NCBI RefSeq assembly: GCF_004116405.1
Contig: NZ_SDIC01000004.1
Coordinates: 292,079 to 356,078, forward strand
DNA: 64,000 nucleotides
Source of the DNA: Halegenticoccus tardaugens
Lineage (GTDB): Archaea; Halobacteriota; Halobacteria; Halobacteriales; Haloferacaceae
Direction of reading: 5' to 3'
In this document: in pieces, positions 54,310 to 62,426 of the stretch
Layout of the letters: every line of letters begins with the position of its first letter
How positions within the stretch are numbered: the first letter of the stretch is position 1
Notes under the pieces: model-generated
What the model was told of the DNA's origin: nothing
The model's database searches: none
The model's input: the letters and a program-made list of their open reading frames with translations, nothing else
Program-made: the position numbers and the translations under genes

Positions 54310-55110
54310 TCAGTGTGGTTCCGCGATGCCCTGCACCCAGACGATGCCGATGTGGATCGCGATGAGCGTCGTCACCACGAACGGGAGCAGGAACACGTGT
54401 AAGATGTACATCCGCTGTAACGTCGCCTGCGTCAGCGTGAAGCCGCCGAACAGTAGCTGTGCGACCCACTCGCCCGCGAGCGGGATCGAGAGGCTCATCT
54501 CGACGCCGATCTGTCCGGCCCAGAACGCAAGCTGGTCCCACGTCAGCAGGTAGCCGGTGTACCCGAAGACCATCGTCAGCGAGATGAGCACGATGCCGAG
54601 GAGCCAGTTGAGCTCGCGCGGCTCCTTGTACGCGCCGGTGAAGTACACGCGGAGCATGTGGAGGAACACCGCCGCGACCATCACCTGCGCGGCCCACCGG
54701 TGGATGCTCCGGAGCATGAAGCCGAACTGGAGTTCGGTCATGATGTACCGGAGCGCCTCGTACGCGACGGTCGCATCGCCCGACTCGGCCGTCGACGGCG
54801 CGTAGTAAAAGCCGAGGAGCGCGCCGCTGATCGCGGCCACGATGTACGCGAGCGTCGAAAACAGCCCGAGCGTGTACAGGGGATACCAGTACCAGAACTT
54901 GTTGTCGAGGTTGTACTGTTCGGTGTGGCTCTTCGGCATCTGGAGGTTGATCCGGTAGTAGAGGGTTTCGAGGATCTCCAGGTAGTCGACGATGCGAAAG
55001 CGCGTGTCGAGCCAGATGAGCGCCGTGAGGAAGGTCGTCTCGACCGGCGTGAGGTCCTTCTCCTTCATCCAACCCTTGTGGTCGAAGTCGTCTTTTTTCT
55101 CTAGGCTCAT
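54310..55110 (-). CDS. Cytochrome b, heme-binding N-terminal subunit (b6-like)
   Basis: A 266-residue membrane protein with four core helices. The two heme b ligand pairs are His137/His151 (13 residues between) and His238/His253 (14 between); the 14-residue spacing is that of b6f rather than mitochondrial bc1. Conserved RSIHRWAAQVM and YTGYLLTWDQLAFWA support the call. It starts three bases after the DUF7318-like gene. With 53521-54297 it makes the split b/IV form of the quinol:acceptor oxidoreductase. Confidence 0.95.
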   Translation of the reverse strand: MSLEKKDDFDHKGWMKEKDLTPVETTFLTALIWLDTRFRIVDYLEILETLYYRINLQMPKSHTEQYNLDNKFWYWYPLYTLGLFSTLAYIVAAISGALLGFYYAPSTAESGDATVAYEALRYIMTELQFGFMLRSIHRWAAQVMVAAVFLHMLRVYFTGAYKEPRELNWLLGIVLISLTMVFGYTGYLLTWDQLAFWAGQIGVEMSLSIPLAGEWVAQLLFGGFTLTQATLQRMYILHVFLLPFVVTTLIAIHIGIVWVQGIAEPH

Positions 55111-55113
55111 GTG

Positions 55114-55503
55114 TTACCTCTTGTAGTAGGGGTAGATCGCGCGCTTTACGTGCTCCCACGCGTCGCCGGCCCCCACCTCCGCCCCGTCGACCTGGTCCTC
55201 GCGGACGTAGAGGTCCTCCCACTTGCGACGGCGCTTTTTCACGATCATCACGTCCGGCAGGAACTCCTTGCGGTACAGCGCGAGGATGAACGCGAGGTCG
55301 ATGAACACGACCGTGAGGACGCCCCCGAGGAACATGTTTCCGATGTCGGTGAGGCCCCACCCGGACAGGAGTCCGTAGGCGAACAGGAACACGAAGGCGA
55401 CTTCGATCGCGGTCAGGAGGACGATCGCGATCGCGGCCGCCGTGCTCTCTCGCGCCGGCTCGTAGCGGTGGATGTCGCCGTAGGAACTCTCGGACGAGGA
55501 CAT
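55114..55503 (-). CDS. Two-helix membrane protein of the bc operon (DUF7318-like)
   Basis: A 129-residue protein with two membrane helices (about 22-45 and 54-77) and a basic then acidic C-terminal domain (KKRRRKWEDLYVREDQVDG). Its ATG shares a base with the stop of the cupredoxin gene (TAATG, 55501-55505) and it ends three bases before cytochrome b. It is therefore tightly coupled between the copper protein and cytochrome b, a likely linker or structural subunit. The family name is from memory. Confidence 0.75.
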   Translation of the reverse strand: MSSSESSYGDIHRYEPARESTAAAIAIVLLTAIEVAFVFLFAYGLLSGWGLTDIGNMFLGGVLTVVFIDLAFILALYRKEFLPDVMIVKKRRRKWEDLYVREDQVDGAEVGAGDAWEHVKRAIYPYYKR

Positions 55504-56069
55504 TACGACCTCCCTCCGGTGTTACCCGTGTTGGGCGACTCGCCGTACTTCAGGATGTAGAAGGTGTAGATGATCGTCACGACGATGCCGAGGATGGTCG
55601 ACGCGCCGACCCAGTGGGCCTGGATCGGCACGCCGAGTTCGTGAAGTTCCTTCTCGCCGGGACCGCCCTCGCCGGTGCTCGGGTTTTGCGTGACGACGAG
55701 CGTTCCGACCATGCCGGCCGATTCGTGGGGCGTGCAGACGTACTCGTATTCCGCTTCCTCCTCGAACGTGTGTTCGTACTCGAAGCCCGAGTTCTCGATG
55801 TTCTCGTGGCCCCAGTCGCCCTCGCTCGGGACGACGTTGTGCCCGTCCGACTCCCAGACGAACGTCACCGTCGTCCCGGGCGCAACTTCGAGCTCTTCGG
55901 GGTCGAACGAGAGGTCGCCGCCGGGACCGACGATGACCTCCTCGGAGCCGCCACCGCCGCCACCACCGCCGTCGCCGCCACCGCCGTCTTCCTGTGCGGC
56001 GGCCGTTCCGGCCGACGCCGCGACTGCGGCGGACCCTCCGGCCGTGCGTAAAAAGTCCCGCCTATTCAT
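55503..56069 (-). CDS. Membrane-anchored cupredoxin (halocyanin-like), first gene of the bc operon
   Basis: A 188-residue copper protein. Twin-arginine start MNRRDFLRTAGGSAAV sends it through Tat; a Gly-rich linker (27-41) leads to the plastocyanin-like domain with type 1 copper ligands His77, Cys112, His115 and Met120 (VCTPHESAGM). A C-terminal helix (about 155-175) anchors it, so the copper faces outside. It heads the operon where bc/b6f operons normally encode the Rieske protein. It probably takes the electron from the quinol site or passes it to an oxidase. Confidence 0.92.
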   Translation of the reverse strand: MNRRDFLRTAGGSAAVAASAGTAAAQEDGGGGDGGGGGGGGSEEVIVGPGGDLSFDPEELEVAPGTTVTFVWESDGHNVVPSEGDWGHENIENSGFEYEHTFEEEAEYEYVCTPHESAGMVGTLVVTQNPSTGEGGPGEKELHELGVPIQAHWVGASTILGIVVTIIYTFYILKYGESPNTGNTGGRS

Positions 56070-56095
56070 ACAAACGACACTGAGGATGGGACGCG

Positions 56096-56102
56096 CTTAA
56101 AC
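56096..56102 (-). promoter_or_regulatory. Box A promoter of the cupredoxin-cytochrome b operon
   Basis: On the minus strand GTTTAAG is centred 30 bases before the cupredoxin ATG, so the six-gene mRNA (56069 to 52830) should be leaderless. Confidence 0.6.
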
Positions 56103-56133
56103 CCACCGACTCCACCGCGTCTCACACCCCGGT

Positions 56134-56973
56134 TCAACGGTTCTCAGTCTCGCGTTCTCGCCGGTCGCGGTCGGGCGCGTTCGCGTCGTCGGAAAGCGGA
56201 AGGAAGTCGGGACGCTCGCCGCCTTCGAGGCCGACCGCGCGGAGCCGGTTTCGGTACTCCTCCGCGCGGAATCGATCCGACAGCCGGGCGTTTGCGACGA
56301 CGAGAAAGAGAAAGAGGCCGACGAGGAAGAACAGGAACCCGGCGACCGGGGCGACGATGGTGTCCACGTCGGTACCGAGCCACGCGGCGAACAGTCCGAA
56401 CCCGGCGAGTATCTGCATCGCGGCGACGATCTGGAGCATCCAGTTGCCGAGTTGGCCGGATCCTTCGGCCACCTCTTCGGGGGAGGGCAACGAGACGTCC
56501 TCGGGCGGCTCCGGTACCTCGTACCGCTCCATCGAACAGAGCGCGACCGTCGGCTTCACGTCGCGGAGCACGGTCCCGCGCCCCTCGACGCTGCCGTCGG
56601 GGAAGACGACGGCGTACCCCTCGTCGGAGTACGCGACGAGCCGTTCTTCGCCGCCCTCTTCGATCCGTTCGAGCACCGCGAACACGTCGCGATCGGCGAT
56701 ACGCGCCGTCAGATCCCTCTCGACGCGGTCGAGCAGCTCCTCGCCGGTGATCCACGAGTCGGGGTCGAAGACGGCCTCCCACTCTTCGAGCGACATCTCC
56801 GCCATGTCCCTCGGGCCGAAGTTCTCGAAGTCGTACTTCTCTTCGACCTGCCGCCGGAGGGTTTCCAACTCGTCGTCCGCGCCGGCCGACTCGTCCGCGT
56901 CGGTGGCCGTTCCGTCGGCGTCTTCCGGCCCGTCGTCCGGCGTCTCCGCCGACGTCGATGACGGGTCGCTCAT
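56134..56973 (-). CDS. Membrane protein with acidic cytoplasmic domain (DUF7319-like)
   Basis: A 279-residue protein. The first 180 residues are soluble and acidic with predicted helices and strands (ENFGPRDMAEMSLEEWEAVF); two membrane helices follow (about 182-202 and 210-232), then an acidic tail. It lies 64 bases before the cupredoxin gene on the same strand with its own box A near 56998-57006, so it is probably co-regulated with the bc operon. No catalytic motif; a regulatory or assembly role is possible. The family name is from memory. Confidence 0.7.
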   Translation of the reverse strand: MSDPSSTSAETPDDGPEDADGTATDADESAGADDELETLRRQVEEKYDFENFGPRDMAEMSLEEWEAVFDPDSWITGEELLDRVERDLTARIADRDVFAVLERIEEGGEERLVAYSDEGYAVVFPDGSVEGRGTVLRDVKPTVALCSMERYEVPEPPEDVSLPSPEEVAEGSGQLGNWMLQIVAAMQILAGFGLFAAWLGTDVDTIVAPVAGFLFFLVGLFLFLVVANARLSDRFRAEEYRNRLRAVGLEGGERPDFLPLSDDANAPDRDRRERETENR

Positions 56974-57142
56974 CGTCTCTCGACTACTCCCTACACGCGT
57001 ATACGCTTTCCGACCCTCGTCCGACGCGTCGGGCGCTTCTCGACCACGTCCGGCGCGCCGCGCTTTCCCCGAACGGGTTCGGGTCCTTTCGAGCCGGACG
57101 AAATTCGGTCCCTTTACCCCGAGGGGGGTTCAACACACGCCG

Positions 57143-57622
57143 ATGGTAGGCGAGACGGCCATCGCGACGCTGGCCGCGCTGATGGTCACCGCGAGCTTTC
57201 CCTTCTACCTCTACGGCGCGTGGATCATGATCGACGCGGAAACGGTGACGTGGGACGTGCTCACGTACCACCTCACGTTCATCGCCGTCGGGTTGGCGCT
57301 GAACACGATCCCCGTCGTCGCGTGGATGATCCCGCGCCTGCTCCAGCAACTCGGCGGCCTCGCGGTGCTCCACGCAATTTTGGGGCTGCAGGCGTACGCG
57401 ATGCTCGTGTTCGCGCTCACGGGGATCGTCCGGATCTTCCAGGCGAAGCACCGGGCGAACCTCTACCGCGACCCCGACCAGGACGTCGACCTCGACGACC
57501 TCCACGAGAACATGGGTGCCTGGCGGGGGCGGCTCAGGATCGGCGTGTTCGGCTACGTGCTGTTTTGGATCGGCGCGTATCTGATCGGCGTCTACCGCTA
57601 CGTGCTCCTGTACCTGCTCTGA
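57143..57622 (+). CDS. Four-helix membrane protein (DUF7321-like)
   Basis: A 159-residue protein with four membrane segments (about 5-28, 42-62, 73-98 and 132-155). It resembles DUF420/CtaM-like or quinol-oxidase assembly proteins in layout; conserved His residues appear in YHLTFIAVG and LHAILGLQAYA, which could bind heme or metal. It is divergent from the bc-associated 56973 gene. Linked to respiration by position only. The family name is from memory. Confidence 0.7.
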   Translation: MVGETAIATLAALMVTASFPFYLYGAWIMIDAETVTWDVLTYHLTFIAVGLALNTIPVVAWMIPRLLQQLGGLAVLHAILGLQAYAMLVFALTGIVRIFQAKHRANLYRDPDQDVDLDDLHENMGAWRGRLRIGVFGYVLFWIGAYLIGVYRYVLLYLL

Positions 57623-57683
57623 ACGGCGGGAAAAACGCGGTCGTCGGTTGCGGTGCGCCGCCTTCGCCGGGTCGGGGATCGGG

Positions 57684-57923
57684 TTAGCTCTGGTACGGTT
57701 CCTCGTCGCGGTGGCGATCGGGGTTCTCCTGCTCCGCCGCTTTCTCCTCTCGAACCTCGGACCGCTGTTCGACCTCGCGTTCGCGCTCCTCCGCTTCGGC
57801 CTCGGCTTCCGCCTCCCGTCGTTCCGCCTCGGCCTCCTCTTTTTCCTCCTCGTCCTCGTCTTCGCCCTGAACGGGGAGGTCGGTGTCCTCTTCGAGGTCG
57901 ATCCCGTGTTCGTCTTTCGTCAT
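57684..57923 (-). CDS. Glu/Arg-rich coiled-coil small protein
   Basis: A 79-residue, extremely charged protein, mostly Glu, Arg and Ala, one long predicted helix from about residue 23 to 65. A box A (AATACATAA on the minus strand, about 57949-57957) is 30 bases before the ATG, which makes it a real gene despite its low complexity. Function unknown; an ion-tolerant coiled-coil or a disordered linker is possible. Confidence 0.55.
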   Translation of the reverse strand: MTKDEHGIDLEEDTDLPVQGEDEDEEEKEEAEAERREAEAEAEAEEREREVEQRSEVREEKAAEQENPDRHRDEEPYQS

Positions 57924-57981
57924 GGGTCCGGTTTCGACGGTCGGCCCGTTATGTATTCTGGCCGCTCCCGTCGACCCCGAC

Positions 57982-58668
57982 TCACCCCCACGGCTCGCCG
58001 CTCGCCAGATCGACCTCGTGATCGAGTTTCGACGACGGACAGACGTCTTCGAGCACGCAGTCCCCGCAGTCGGGGTTGATGGCCGTACACGTCGCCCGGC
58101 CGTGGCTGATGAGGAGGTGGGTGTACTGCTGCCAGTCCGCCTCGGGAACGATCGACATGAGGTCGCGCTCGATCCCCTTCGGGTACTCCTCCTCCGTGAT
58201 TCCGAGTCGACGCGAGAGCCGTCGGACGTGCGTGTCGACGACGACGCCCTCGACCACGTCGTGGCCGTGCTGGAGGACGACGTTCGCGGTCTTCCGACCG
58301 ACGCCCGTCAGTTCCGTCAGTTCCTCCATCGTGTCCGGCACCTCGCCGCCGTGCTCTTCGACGATGGTCTCGGCGGCGCTCTTGAGCCACTTCGCCTTGT
58401 TGTTGTGGTAGGTGATCGAACCGATGTCGTCGGAGAGTTCGTCCACGTCGGCGGTCGCGTAGTCCTCGGGGGTCCGATACTTCTCGAAGAGGTCCGCGGT
58501 GACCCCGTTCACCCGCTCGTCGGTGCACTGCGCGGAGAGCACGACAGCCACGAGAAGTTCGAGCCGGTTCGAGAAATCGAGCGAGATGGTCGAGTCCGGA
58601 TACTCGTCGTACAGGCGATCGAGGACTTCGAGAACCTGCTCCTCTCGGGGTTCCAGCGGGGTGCCCAT
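57982..58668 (-). CDS. nth: Endonuclease III
   Basis: A 228-residue bifunctional DNA glycosylase/AP lyase for oxidised pyrimidines. The HhH motif LTGVGRKTANVVL holds catalytic Lys126, Asp145 in VVDTHVRRLSRR is the GPD Asp, and the [4Fe-4S] cluster Cys are 194, 201, 204 and 210 (C-x6-C-x2-C-x5-C). Length and motifs match bacterial Nth closely. It lies after the Glu-rich small gene and convergent-free of PAN; a second, looser paralogue lies at 34629. Confidence 0.95.
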   Translation of the reverse strand: MGTPLEPREEQVLEVLDRLYDEYPDSTISLDFSNRLELLVAVVLSAQCTDERVNGVTADLFEKYRTPEDYATADVDELSDDIGSITYHNNKAKWLKSAAETIVEEHGGEVPDTMEELTELTGVGRKTANVVLQHGHDVVEGVVVDTHVRRLSRRLGITEEEYPKGIERDLMSIVPEADWQQYTHLLISHGRATCTAINPDCGDCVLEDVCPSSKLDHEVDLASGEPWG

Positions 58669-58772
58669 ACGACCACGTCGAAACCGAGCGTGTTGAGTGA
58701 TTCGAAGTCGGCAGCCGCCCCGAGGGCACCCGGCGGCGAAGAGTTAAGCCGGCCCGCTCCGACCGATCCCGC

Positions 58773-58907
58773 ATGAACCTCCCCGGCGAGTTCGACCACG
58801 AATCGTGGCGCACGGCGATCGGCGTCGGCGCGGGCTACGGACTCATTTTGCTCGTGATGTTCGCGCTCCTGTTTCTCGTCCCCTACCTGCTCTTTGTCGC
58901 GCTATAG
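58773..58907 (+). CDS. 44-residue single-helix membrane protein
   Basis: A very short gene. The first 13 residues are polar (MNLPGEFDHESWR), then one membrane helix runs to the end (about 17-43). A box A (AGTTAAG, 58742-58748) sits 28 bases upstream, exactly right for a leaderless mRNA, and the frame ends with TAG, a stop rarely found by chance in this GC range. Function unknown; mini proteins of this type often attach to larger membrane complexes. Confidence 0.6.
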   Translation: MNLPGEFDHESWRTAIGVGAGYGLILLVMFALLFLVPYLLFVAL

Positions 58908-59027
58908 GCGTCACCGTCGGTGCCTTGCGAGTACGCTCGCTCCGCGGGATGAAAAGCGGGAGAAAACAGCTTCGGCGAGCGCACGCCGGGGAGCGTCGAG
59001 ACGGGGGGACGGTCGAGGGCGCAGCGA

Positions 59028-60245
59028 TCAGGCGAACGCGCGGGACACGTCGGCGTCGTCGTCGGATTCCGCCTGGATCTTCTCCCACGCGCCGAGGAAG
59101 TCGCGCATGTAGATCTCCGTGCGGTCGTCGCGGATGGCGAACATGCCGGCCTCGGTGCAGATCGCCTTGATGTCCGCGCCGGAGGCGTCGTCGGTGAGTT
59201 CTGCGAGCCTGGCGAAGTCGACGTCGTCGTCGACGTTCATCTTGCGCGTGTGGATCTTGAAGATGATCTCGCGGCCCTCGTCGGTGGGCTTCGGCACCTC
59301 GATGAGGCGGTCGAACCGACCCGGCCGGAGGATGGCGGGGTCGAGCATGTCGAAGCGGTTGGTCGCGGCGATGATGCGGATCTCCCCGCGGTCGGAGAAG
59401 CCGTCCATCTCCGAGAGCAGTTGCATCATCGTCCGCTGGACCTCCGCGTCCCCGGAGGTCTTCGAATCGGTCCGCTTCGAGGCGATGGCGTCGATCTCGT
59501 CGATGAACAGCACCGCCGGTTCGTTCTCCCGGGCGACCTCGAAGAGGTCGCGGACGAGCTTCGCGCCCTCGCCGATGAACTTGTGGACGAGCTCGGAGCC
59601 GGCCATCTTGATGAACGTCGCGTCCGTCTGGTTCGCGACGGCCTTCGCGAGCATCGTCTTGCCCGTGCCCGGCGGGCCGTACAGCAACACGCCCGACGGC
59701 GGGTCGATGCCGACGGTCTCGAACATGTCGGGGCGGTCGAGCGGCATCTCGACCGTCTCGCGGACCTCCTGCATCTGTTCTTCGAGCCCGCCGATGTCCT
59801 CGTACGTGACGTCGGGGCTGTGTTCGACCTGCATCACGCGGGCGCGGACGTCGGTCTCGTTTTCGAGCTTCTTGACGATGGAGAGCGAGTTGTTGACGGC
59901 GACGCGGGCGTCGGGTTCCAGATCCGACCGCATCTCCTCCGTGACCTCCGTCAGCGCCTCCTGGTTGTTCCCGTGCTGTTTGATGACGACGCCCTCCTCG
60001 GAGATCTCTTGGACCGTCGCGACGAAGAGGGGGGACTGCTTCAGCTTCTTGTTTTCGTGCGTCAGCCGCTCGAGCTTCTGCTGATACTTGTTGTTCTCGG
60101 CGTTCGCGTCGAGCAGCTTGTCCCGCATCTCCTCGTTTTGGGATTCGAGGACCTCGAGACGCTCCTGGAGTACCTCGATTTTCTCCTGCTGCGACGCCGC
60201 CTCCTCGTCGTACGGCAGGTCGACGTCGTCCACAGTATCGGTCAT
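59028..60245 (-). CDS. pan: Proteasome-activating nucleotidase (PAN)
   Basis: A 405-residue AAA+ ATPase that unfolds proteins for the 20S proteasome. An N-terminal coiled coil (about 16-70) is followed by the OB domain and the AAA module: Walker A GPPGTGKT (190-197), Walker B VLFIDEIDA, Arg-finger region RPGRFDR. The C-terminus ends SRAFA: the usual hydrophobic-Tyr-x docking motif is replaced by Ala-Phe-Ala. A box A (CTCTTATCC, about 60268-60277) lies 27 bases before the ATG. Divergent from the HTH gene at 60381. Confidence 0.97.
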   Translation of the reverse strand: MTDTVDDVDLPYDEEAASQQEKIEVLQERLEVLESQNEEMRDKLLDANAENNKYQQKLERLTHENKKLKQSPLFVATVQEISEEGVVIKQHGNNQEALTEVTEEMRSDLEPDARVAVNNSLSIVKKLENETDVRARVMQVEHSPDVTYEDIGGLEEQMQEVRETVEMPLDRPDMFETVGIDPPSGVLLYGPPGTGKTMLAKAVANQTDATFIKMAGSELVHKFIGEGAKLVRDLFEVARENEPAVLFIDEIDAIASKRTDSKTSGDAEVQRTMMQLLSEMDGFSDRGEIRIIAATNRFDMLDPAILRPGRFDRLIEVPKPTDEGREIIFKIHTRKMNVDDDVDFARLAELTDDASGADIKAICTEAGMFAIRDDRTEIYMRDFLGAWEKIQAESDDDADVSRAFA

Positions 60246-60326
60246 CGTTCGCCTTAGGTCGGTGGTGGATAAGAGACTTCGGGTCGCATACTCCCCCGAC
60301 AGCTACGAACGATGAAATGCACCAAA

Positions 60327-60356
60327 GTAATATTTCTGTATGGTAAATATTATTAC
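60327..60356. promoter_or_regulatory. Promoter with inverted repeat, probable autoregulatory operator
   Basis: GTAATATTT (60327-60335) and AAATATTATTAC (60345-60356) form an AT-rich inverted repeat (8 bp exact, the outer GTAA/TTAC also matching with a small offset) around a 9-base centre. The right half is the TATA box of the HTH gene, 30 bases before its ATG. A dimeric HTH protein bound here would block its own promoter. Confidence 0.5.
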
Positions 60357-60380
60357 CTTGTATCCCCCACTCCGGGGCAG

Positions 60381-60644
60381 ATGACGTGCACCACAGAGGC
60401 GGTCGGGAGCGACGAACCCGCGGATCGGTGGGGGCCCGTTCGTGAGATGCCGCCGAGCGCGAAACTCGTCGCGAAGGTCCTCGATTACAACGACACGCTG
60501 ACGCAGAGCCAACTCGCCGAGGAGACGCTGTTGCCGCCGCGAACGGTCAGATACGCCCTGACCCGACTCGAGGAGGAGGACGTCGTCGAGTCGCGGTTTT
60601 CCTTCTCCGACGCGCGAAAGCGTCTCTACACGCTGAACGTTTAA
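60381..60644 (+). CDS. Small HTH transcription regulator (MarR/ArsR-like)
   Basis: An 87-residue winged-helix protein. Core: KLVAKVLDYNDTLTQSQLAE, then the recognition part ETLLPPRTVRYALTRLEEED, and a wing ESRFSFSDARKRLYTL. The start at 60381 is set by the TATA element at about 60345-60354; an upstream in-frame ATG would lie before the promoter. It may regulate itself and perhaps its divergent neighbour pan or the repair genes downstream. Its ligand or signal is unknown. Confidence 0.75.
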   Translation: MTCTTEAVGSDEPADRWGPVREMPPSAKLVAKVLDYNDTLTQSQLAEETLLPPRTVRYALTRLEEEDVVESRFSFSDARKRLYTLNV

Positions 60645-60669
60645 GTACGAAGGCGGCTCCAGACGCCCC

Positions 60670-61116
60670 GTGGCGAATCCGACGGCGGTGAAACGGGCCC
60701 TCCGCGCGCTCGCAGAGCGGCGCGACCGACGCGGCGGTCGGGACTATCGGGACGAGATCCGGGCCGGAGCCGACGCGATGGACGCCGTCGTCGACGCGGC
60801 GGCGTTCTGCGAGGGCCACGACGACGGTGGTCGTCGCGGTGGGAATCGCGACGGAGACGGCCTCCGCCGACTCCGGGCGGCGGTCCGCGCGGCCGAGCGG
60901 CGCGGCGACAGGGACGCGGCCCGGCGGGGACAGCGCGCGCTCGCCGTCGTCGAGCGGTACCGTCGAACCGTCGAGCGGTGTCGACGCGTCGCCGGGGAAC
61001 CCCGCACCGATACGGCGGTCGAACCAGCCGACGACGACGGGATACGCCGGCCGGATCACTTTCGCCCCGGTCGCACAACGATTTTACCGGGTCGTAGCCA
61101 AGGGTGGGACAGATGA
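60670..61116 (+). CDS. Arg-rich protein upstream of mre11
   Basis: A 148-residue Arg- and Ala-rich protein with GTG start, largely helical, with Gly/Asp-rich low-complexity linkers (for example around 45-60). No domain recognised. Its stop overlaps the mre11 ATG as ATGA (61113-61116), so it is translated with mre11; this, not the sequence itself, makes it credible. It may act in double-strand break repair or only drive coupled translation. Confidence 0.6.
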   Translation: MANPTAVKRALRALAERRDRRGGRDYRDEIRAGADAMDAVVDAAAFCEGHDDGGRRGGNRDGDGLRRLRAAVRAAERRGDRDAARRGQRALAVVERYRRTVERCRRVAGEPRTDTAVEPADDDGIRRPDHFRPGRTTILPGRSQGWDR

Positions 61117-62426
61117 CTCGGGTGATCCACACCGGCGACACCCACATCGGGTACCAGCAGTACCACTCGCCGGAGCGACGACGGGACTTTCTCGCGGCGT
61201 TCGAGCAGGTCGTGGCGGACGCCGTCGACGGCGACTTCGACGCGGTGGTTCACGCCGGCGACCTCTTTCACGATCGCCGACCCGAACTGCAGGATCTCCT
61301 CGGAACGCTCTCCGCGCTCAGGACGCTGAGCGACGCCGACGTTCCCTTCCTCGCGATCGTCGGCAATCACGAATCTACCCGCGGGGGCCAGTGGCTCGAC
61401 CTGTTCGAGCGGCTCGGCCTCGCGGTTCGACTCGGTCGCGAACCGCGGGTGATCGGCGACACGGCCTTCTACGGACTGGATCACGTCCCTCCGTCGCGGC
61501 GCGACGAACTCGACTATCGCTTCGAGCCGCACGACGCCTCGCACGCGGCCCTCGTCGCGCACGGGTTGTTCACGCCGTTCGCGCACGCGAACTGGGACAC
61601 GGAAGCCGTCCTCGACGCGTCGAACGTCGCGTTCGACGCCGTCCTCCTCGGGGACAATCACGTCACCGACACGGCGAAGGTGAAGGGCGCGTGGGTCACC
61701 TACTGCGGTTCGACCGAGCGGGCGAGCGCGGCCGAACGCGCCGGCCGGGGGTACAACGTCGTCGAGTTCGACGGGGACGCGGACGTCCGTCGGCGGGCGC
61801 TCGACACGCGGCCGTTCGCGTTCGTCGAGGTCGACCTCGCCGAGGGCGAAGGGGTCGACCGCGTGCGCGAGCAGGTCGGCCAGCACGACCTGTCGGACGC
61901 GGTCGTCGTCGTCGAGATCGCGGGCGACGGCGAGCCGGTGACGCCCGCGGCCGTCGAGGAGTTCGCGACGGACCGGGGGGCGCTCGTCGTCCGCGTCACC
62001 GACCGGCGGGAAGTGGACACCGAGGCGGAACTCTCCGTGACCTTCGCCGACCCGGACGAGGCGGTCCGCGAGCGCATCGCCGAACTGGGGCTCTCGGCGG
62101 CCGCCATCGACGTCGACGAGACGGTCCGGGCGAGCAAGGTCGCCGACGCGAACGTCCGCGACGACGTGCGGACCCGGGTCGAGCGGCTCGTCGACGAGGA
62201 ACCGGGCGCCTTCGCGCGCGCGCCACCGGCGAGAGACGGTCCGGAGGACGAGAGAGAGGCCGACGACGAGTCTGCTGACGAAGGCACCGCTGACGGGCCG
62301 GGGGCCGACGAAGCGAGCGCGAGCGACGGCGCGGCAGCGCCCGACGCCGGTGCGGACGTCGACGCCGAGCGGCCTTCCGCTTCGGCGTCCGACGACGGCC
62401 AGGTCTCGATGGAGGACTTCCTGTGA
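61113..62426 (+). CDS. mre11: DNA double-strand break repair nuclease Mre11
   Basis: A 437-residue phosphoesterase that trims DNA ends with Rad50. Metal-binding motifs: [10 protein letters not shown] (1-15), [20 protein letters not shown] and GDNH. The capping domain and an acidic, low-complexity C-terminus (about 365-430) follow, ending with GQVSMEDFL. The ATG at 61113 is preferred to a GTG at 61104: it makes the ATGA overlap with the gene before and has a box A (CGATTTTACCG, 61079-61089) about 29 bases upstream. Its stop overlaps rad50 as GTGA. Confidence 0.96.
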   Translation: MTRVIHTGDTHIGYQQYHSPERRRDFLAAFEQVVADAVDGDFDAVVHAGDLFHDRRPELQDLLGTLSALRTLSDADVPFLAIVGNHESTRGGQWLDLFERLGLAVRLGREPRVIGDTAFYGLDHVPPSRRDELDYRFEPHDASHAALVAHGLFTPFAHANWDTEAVLDASNVAFDAVLLGDNHVTDTAKVKGAWVTYCGSTERASAAERAGRGYNVVEFDGDADVRRRALDTRPFAFVEVDLAEGEGVDRVREQVGQHDLSDAVVVVEIAGDGEPVTPAAVEEFATDRGALVVRVTDRREVDTEAELSVTFADPDEAVRERIAELGLSAAAIDVDETVRASKVADANVRDDVRTRVERLVDEEPGAFARAPPARDGPEDEREADDESADEGTADGPGADEASASDGAAAPDAGADVDAERPSASASDDGQVSMEDFL

